Assembly (NCBI GenBank): GCA_008802785.1
Contig: VUYT01000003.1
Span: forward strand, 835,640 to 899,639
DNA length: 64,000 nt
Reading direction: 5' to 3'
Origin: Symmetrospora coprosmae
Taxonomy: Eukaryota > Basidiomycota > Cystobasidiomycetes > Symmetrosporaceae
Below are positions 60,388 through 64,000 of this stretch, piece by piece; position 1 is the stretch's first letter; every line of letters begins with the position of its first letter. Position numbers and translations under genes: made by a program. Below the pieces are notes generated by a model. It ran no database searches and was not told the origin of the DNA. It worked only from the letters and a program-made list of their open reading frames with translations.

Positions 60388-60894
60388 CGTCTGTCCATCT
60401 CCTCCCGTCGTCCTCGCCTGCTGGCTGAAGGCGTGCTATCGCTCCTCTCTCTCCTGCATGACTGGGCGACCAACCCAACCCGACATCCACTGGCAGACAC
60501 ATCCACGCAGGCTGCACACTCACGGAGCTCAAAGCGTAACCTGCTATCGGCTAGAGGGTGGAGAAAAGGGGGAAAGGGAGCAGGGACCTGCAACAGCGAC
60601 CTTGTCAAAGTGAACGAGTGGCCAGAGGAAAGAGGGAGGCCCAGCTGGCCGCACGGGCCCAGGCGCCCGGCCAGGTGAGCACAGCGGGCACAGCGGGTAA
60701 GCCGGCAGCGGGCCCATTCCCCCACCCCCGCACCACCTCGATTGGCCAGAAACTGGCTAAAATTCTCAAAGGAAGCTTGTCAGTGCCGTTAATTACTTAA
60801 TGCGCGGCCAGAATCACGAACCCGGGAAGTCAGGCCCGAAGAAAGCCGCCTCGAGCGGTGCGGTGGTGGCGCAGGCACGTCGAACTTGCTTGCG

Positions 60895-61271
60895 ATGGAT
60901 GCACAAGCGACAAACAGCCTGCAGGAACTGCCAGCGTCCGTCCTGAGCGTCATCGTCCCGTTGATGGCATCATTGACGCGGGCTGCATCGGGCGACAGAC
61001 CAGTCATCTATTCCGGCAGATGTGCCAGCCCCGCGCATTCTGGTTCGCGGAGAGGGTCCTCCTACCGCAGGATCCGAAGACGGCGAAGGCGAGACAAGAC
61101 GGATGCGGGGCCTTCTCGCAGAAGCGGGCCATTCTCCGACGTACGCCGCGGTGCAAACGCTTCCACGCTGACATGGGTGCGACGGCGGATTGGCGTCAAA
61201 GCATGCCTGATCCCAGCAACGCAGCGACAACCCACATGAGCGCATGCTGCACTGCTGTAGATGTTGCGTAA
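60895..61271 (+). other. Weak candidate small gene (F-box-like start?)
   Basis: An ATG at 60895 opens MDAQATNSLQELPASVLSVI and then a low-quality frame. A second frame contains LFRQMCQPRAFWFAERVLLP, which looks more protein-like. If the two were joined, the layout LPASVL...LFRQ would resemble a short F-box domain. I could not find a convincing intron to join them. May be a relic or chance. Confidence 0.2.
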
Positions 61272-61353
61272 TGTACACAGCATATGCGTCTTAGGCGGTC
61301 CGCCCACCCTGCGTCAACCTGTCTAGCCGCCTTTTATTCCAACACGTTCTCCT

Positions 61354-63314
61354 CTAGATGGCAGAGCCAAAGAGGGTGAACCGCCTGCAGATTGACGGTC
61401 CAACCTCGTCGTAGTCTGCCTTTGTCACGCATGACTTGTAGAACATGCCTTGCTGTAGAGCCAGAGATGGCGCGTCAGTCTCTGTCGCTTTCACAAGGTC
61501 AGCAATGCTGCTCGTCTAGCTCACGTTCTCGGCAAGGATGGATCCGCCCGACCAGACGGCAATGTGCTGCCTCTTGTGCGCGATGACGTTGACGTCGACT
61601 CCCGAGGACTGACGGAAAGGCAATGTCGATATTCAGCTTGTGTCGCCCACGGTGCAACCCATGATTGCTTGAGACGGGCTGGCGCACCTTCATGAGGCCA
61701 CCCGAGGCCGACTCGGATCCCGCCAGTCTCTGATCGACAATGTTCTGCAGATCGCGCTGGAGCCTCCGGTCAAAGTGCGGGAACATGGTGCTTCCGCCGC
61801 TGAGCACAATGCGCTTGTACAGCCCTCTCCGGACGTCGATCGGCGACGTCTGGATGACATTGTCGACGACCTCGGGCAGAGGAGTCAAAAAGTCCGAAGA
61901 GGCAATCTCCGGATTGAAGAAGATCTCGGAGGCGAGGAAGCGCTCGTACCCAACGTCGACGGAGTATTTCTGCGGTCACAAGAAACAGACTTTTAGCCGT
62001 GACTCAGAATCCATGATGGCTGAGGAGTAGGGCGGCACACACCCGACCCGTAACGCTGTGGATGCCCTCGTACTTGCGCAGCATCTTCTGCGGGTCGCTG
62101 TCGTACTTCTGAAACTCCTTGACAATGTCCGAGCACGTGTACCCGAACTGCTCCTTGATCTCCTGCGCGACCCGCAGCTGGTCTTCAGGCGGGATGATGC
62201 TGTTCTCTCCTCGGTCGCGGAGGAGCTGCTGCACAAACGAGGTGATGTCTCGGCCGGCGACGGGGATGTGCTTGATGGAAGAGCCAATAACGTAACCTTC
62301 GGCCTGTGGATTGACGAGAATAAGCAGTCTTCACCATGGTGCTTCCCTACGCCGGGTACCGCCTATGATGGCGGGATGCTCACGACCGGGATGACATGGG
62401 TCACTCCGTCTCCAGAATCAACGACCGTGCCCGTCAACGAGCGGTCTTCAACCTACGAGACCACCCAAATCAGCATCGCTTCTGACGGCCTTCAAGCTTG
62501 GCCTGTGCACACCTTCGAGCTCAGCCATGTCGAGGCCAAAGCAAGGACGGCCTGCACGGCAATGTGGATCCCGGCGGCGTTGAAGGTCTGGACGTGGAGG
62601 TACAGAGTGCGCTCATCAGTCCTCAGGACCTCATCGTCGGTGACTGCGCTGAAGGGGAACGCACTTCAAAGAAGATCTCCGCCGTGTTCTCTCGGTTCTC
62701 GGGCGGGTTGAGCGGCGGTTCCGTCTGCGCAGTGCATGCACGAGGGGAGGGACAGCAGATCAGTACATTGCCCAGCGAGCACCTCCAGCATCACCGAAAT
62801 GGCGAATCAAGCCCCGGTGGGTTGGCAAGCCGCTTGATTGTGCTCGACAGCTCCCCGAACTCTGGCGCTCTGCCCTTCGCCTCACCAGGAGAAAGCAGTG
62901 ATCCTCTGGCTCCGCGCGCAGGTACTTGAATATGCACTGCTGCCAGTACTTTTCCATGAGATCCCAGTTCTCGATGAGGCCGTGTCGAACGGGGTAGTGT
63001 ATGCCGTATCCATGACCCTTTGCGGCGGCGAGGGCCTCGTCGCCGATGAAGAAGTCGAGGTCCTCCACACCGCGCTTGGAAGCGAGGTTGGAGGACGTGC
63101 CTCCACCGCCTCCGCTGCTCCCTCCACCGCCAGACGAGAGCGAAGAGGGCTTTGAAGGTGGAGGAGGGGCGCGCGAGCCGCCCGAGCTGGGCCCGGAGCG
63201 GGTCGAGATGGCGGACGGGATGACGAACGAGGGCAGCTGGTTGCCCGCGAACCCCATCTTGGTGTACCCTGTTCCCACATCGAGGACAATGGACGTCCCG
63301 CTGATGGCTGGCAT
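61354..63314 (-). CDS. ARP3: Actin-related protein 3 (Arp3)
   Basis: Subunit of the Arp2/3 complex that nucleates branched actin at endocytic patches. [20 protein letters not shown] is the first nucleotide-binding strand. An insert rich in Gly, Ser and Pro (~45 residues) follows FVIPSAIS, then [20 protein letters not shown]. Next come [20 protein letters not shown] and [12 protein letters not shown]. After further exons come [57 protein letters not shown] and [59 protein letters not shown] and [20 protein letters not shown] end in [26 protein letters not shown] and [10 protein letters not shown] are diagnostic for Arp3. The N-terminal insert is much longer than usual. Confidence 0.95.
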
Positions 63315-63900
63315 GGTGCTAGAGTCGAGGGCGGGGCCTTGATGTCAGAGAGGTGCCGTGCTCGAGGCTGCTTGCTCCGCGGAGACGAATGCAGTTGCAG
63401 ACGTGCGAAGCGCAGCGGAGCGTGCGCGAGGGCGTGAGCGAGTGTGTGCGACCAACCAAGATGCGATGCGTAGCGATACAGTGTCAGCCCGCTGCCACCA
63501 TTGGGAGCGCGCATGTCATGGACGCGGACGAGCGGGGATGCTCGGAGGGGACTCTCGGCCTGCCTCCCAAGCACCGCAACTGCAGCGATGTAACAAAGCT
63601 CACCAGATACTTTCCACTCGAGCGCTGTGTTGTTCCCCTGCTCGTTTGCCCTTTTGGCTGTTGCTGTATGCCTCGATAAGCGTGCGGGAGAGGACGCCGA
63701 CCTCAGGCTCCGAGCTGGGGAAGAGGGCCTGCGGCAGCGGCGCACACGCAGCCCCCGCAACAACAGCCCAATACGATACGATAGCAATCTCTTTGTGCCT
63801 CTGTATGTCTTTCTACAATGTGCAGACGATCCCCTTGCCTTGCCCTGCTGTTTCTTGTCGCTTACCGTGCTCGAGGCCCGCTTGCTGCTGGGTCCCTTTC

Positions 63901-63939
<39 letters not shown>

Positions 63940-64000
63940 CCCCCCCCCCCCCCCCCCCGGCGGCACCGCCCGCAGGCGCCGGGGCGAGCGCAAGAGGAAC
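63315..64000. other. Upstream region of Arp3 and window end
   Basis: 686 bp with no supportable gene. It should contain the Arp3 promoter and leader. It ends in a long C homopolymer (separate entry) and a GC-rich 43-nt flank. Confidence 0.4.
63902..63958. repeat. 57-nt near-pure C homopolymer
   Basis: C run from 63902 to 63958 interrupted only by one G at 63939. Such runs are rare in fungal nuclear DNA and are typical trouble spots in assemblies. Confidence 0.95.

Larger units (their letters stand above)
59587..61353. other. Long upstream region of the bHLH gene and Arp3 3' flank
   Basis: 1.77 kb, by far the longest non-coding stretch here. It includes a TG microsatellite (separate entry) and T-rich patches around 59630-59700. 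A local A/T-rich island lies around 60750-60800 and a weak open frame at 60895-61271 (separate entry). It probably carries the bHLH promoter, a long leader and the Arp3 3' UTR. Confidence 0.5.

Overview
This window is nuclear DNA from a fungus. It carries 27 protein-coding genes that I can support. Nearly all are split by short GT-AG introns, mostly 40-90 nt, and gene spacing is tight, with several convergent pairs separated by only 20-100 bp. The sequence is GC-rich. The gene families are eukaryotic and fungal: Dsk2, Vti1, Rpt6, Rvb2, Hpc2/ubinuclein, UVDE endonuclease, Lds/Rrt8-like. A four-helix membrane protein at 51035-51920 resembles a family I know only from basidiomycetes. A basidiomycete, perhaps a yeast-like or smut-type lineage (Ustilaginomycotina), is my inference; no rRNA or other lineage marker is present to prove it. 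I found no tRNA, rRNA, transposon or CRISPR array.

Layout. 1-8.2 kb: the 3' part of chaperonin CCT6, an F-box-like gene, and a large RING-H2 protein with a predicted myristoylation signal. 8.7-14.2 kb: a PDK1/Pkh-type kinase and a membrane-anchored LigB/DODA-type dioxygenase, both on minus. 15.5-20.7 kb: mitochondrial aconitase and an orphan coiled-coil gene behind a TATA box. 21-28.3 kb: a NIPSNAP protein with an 8-nt microexon, a 997-residue orphan protein built from a Gly/Tyr/Ser-rich N-terminus and four helical repeat modules, and an MFS sugar transporter. 28.3-39.3 kb: UV endonuclease UVDE, Hpc2/ubinuclein, guanine deaminase, and a second F-box-like gene, paralogous to the first, with an apparent 1-nt frameshift. 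40-46 kb: a single-pass membrane protein with a long disordered tail, a secreted protein made of three repeats, a CCDC25 homologue and an Lds/Rrt8-like membrane protein. 46.2-56.9 kb: Dsk2, prefoldin 6, Rvb2, a DUF7727-like membrane protein, a Cus2/TAT-SF1 splicing factor, Rpt6 and Vti1. 57.6-63.3 kb: a bHLH factor with a very long upstream region, and Arp3. The window ends with a 57-nt near-pure C run.

Most genes are core housekeeping genes and do not form one pathway. There is loose thematic clustering in proteostasis: CCT6 and prefoldin 6 act on the same folding route, and Dsk2 and Rpt6 on the same degradation route. The least explained content is the four-module protein (22623-26017), the three-repeat secreted protein (42160-43463) and the orphan gene at 19261-20749.
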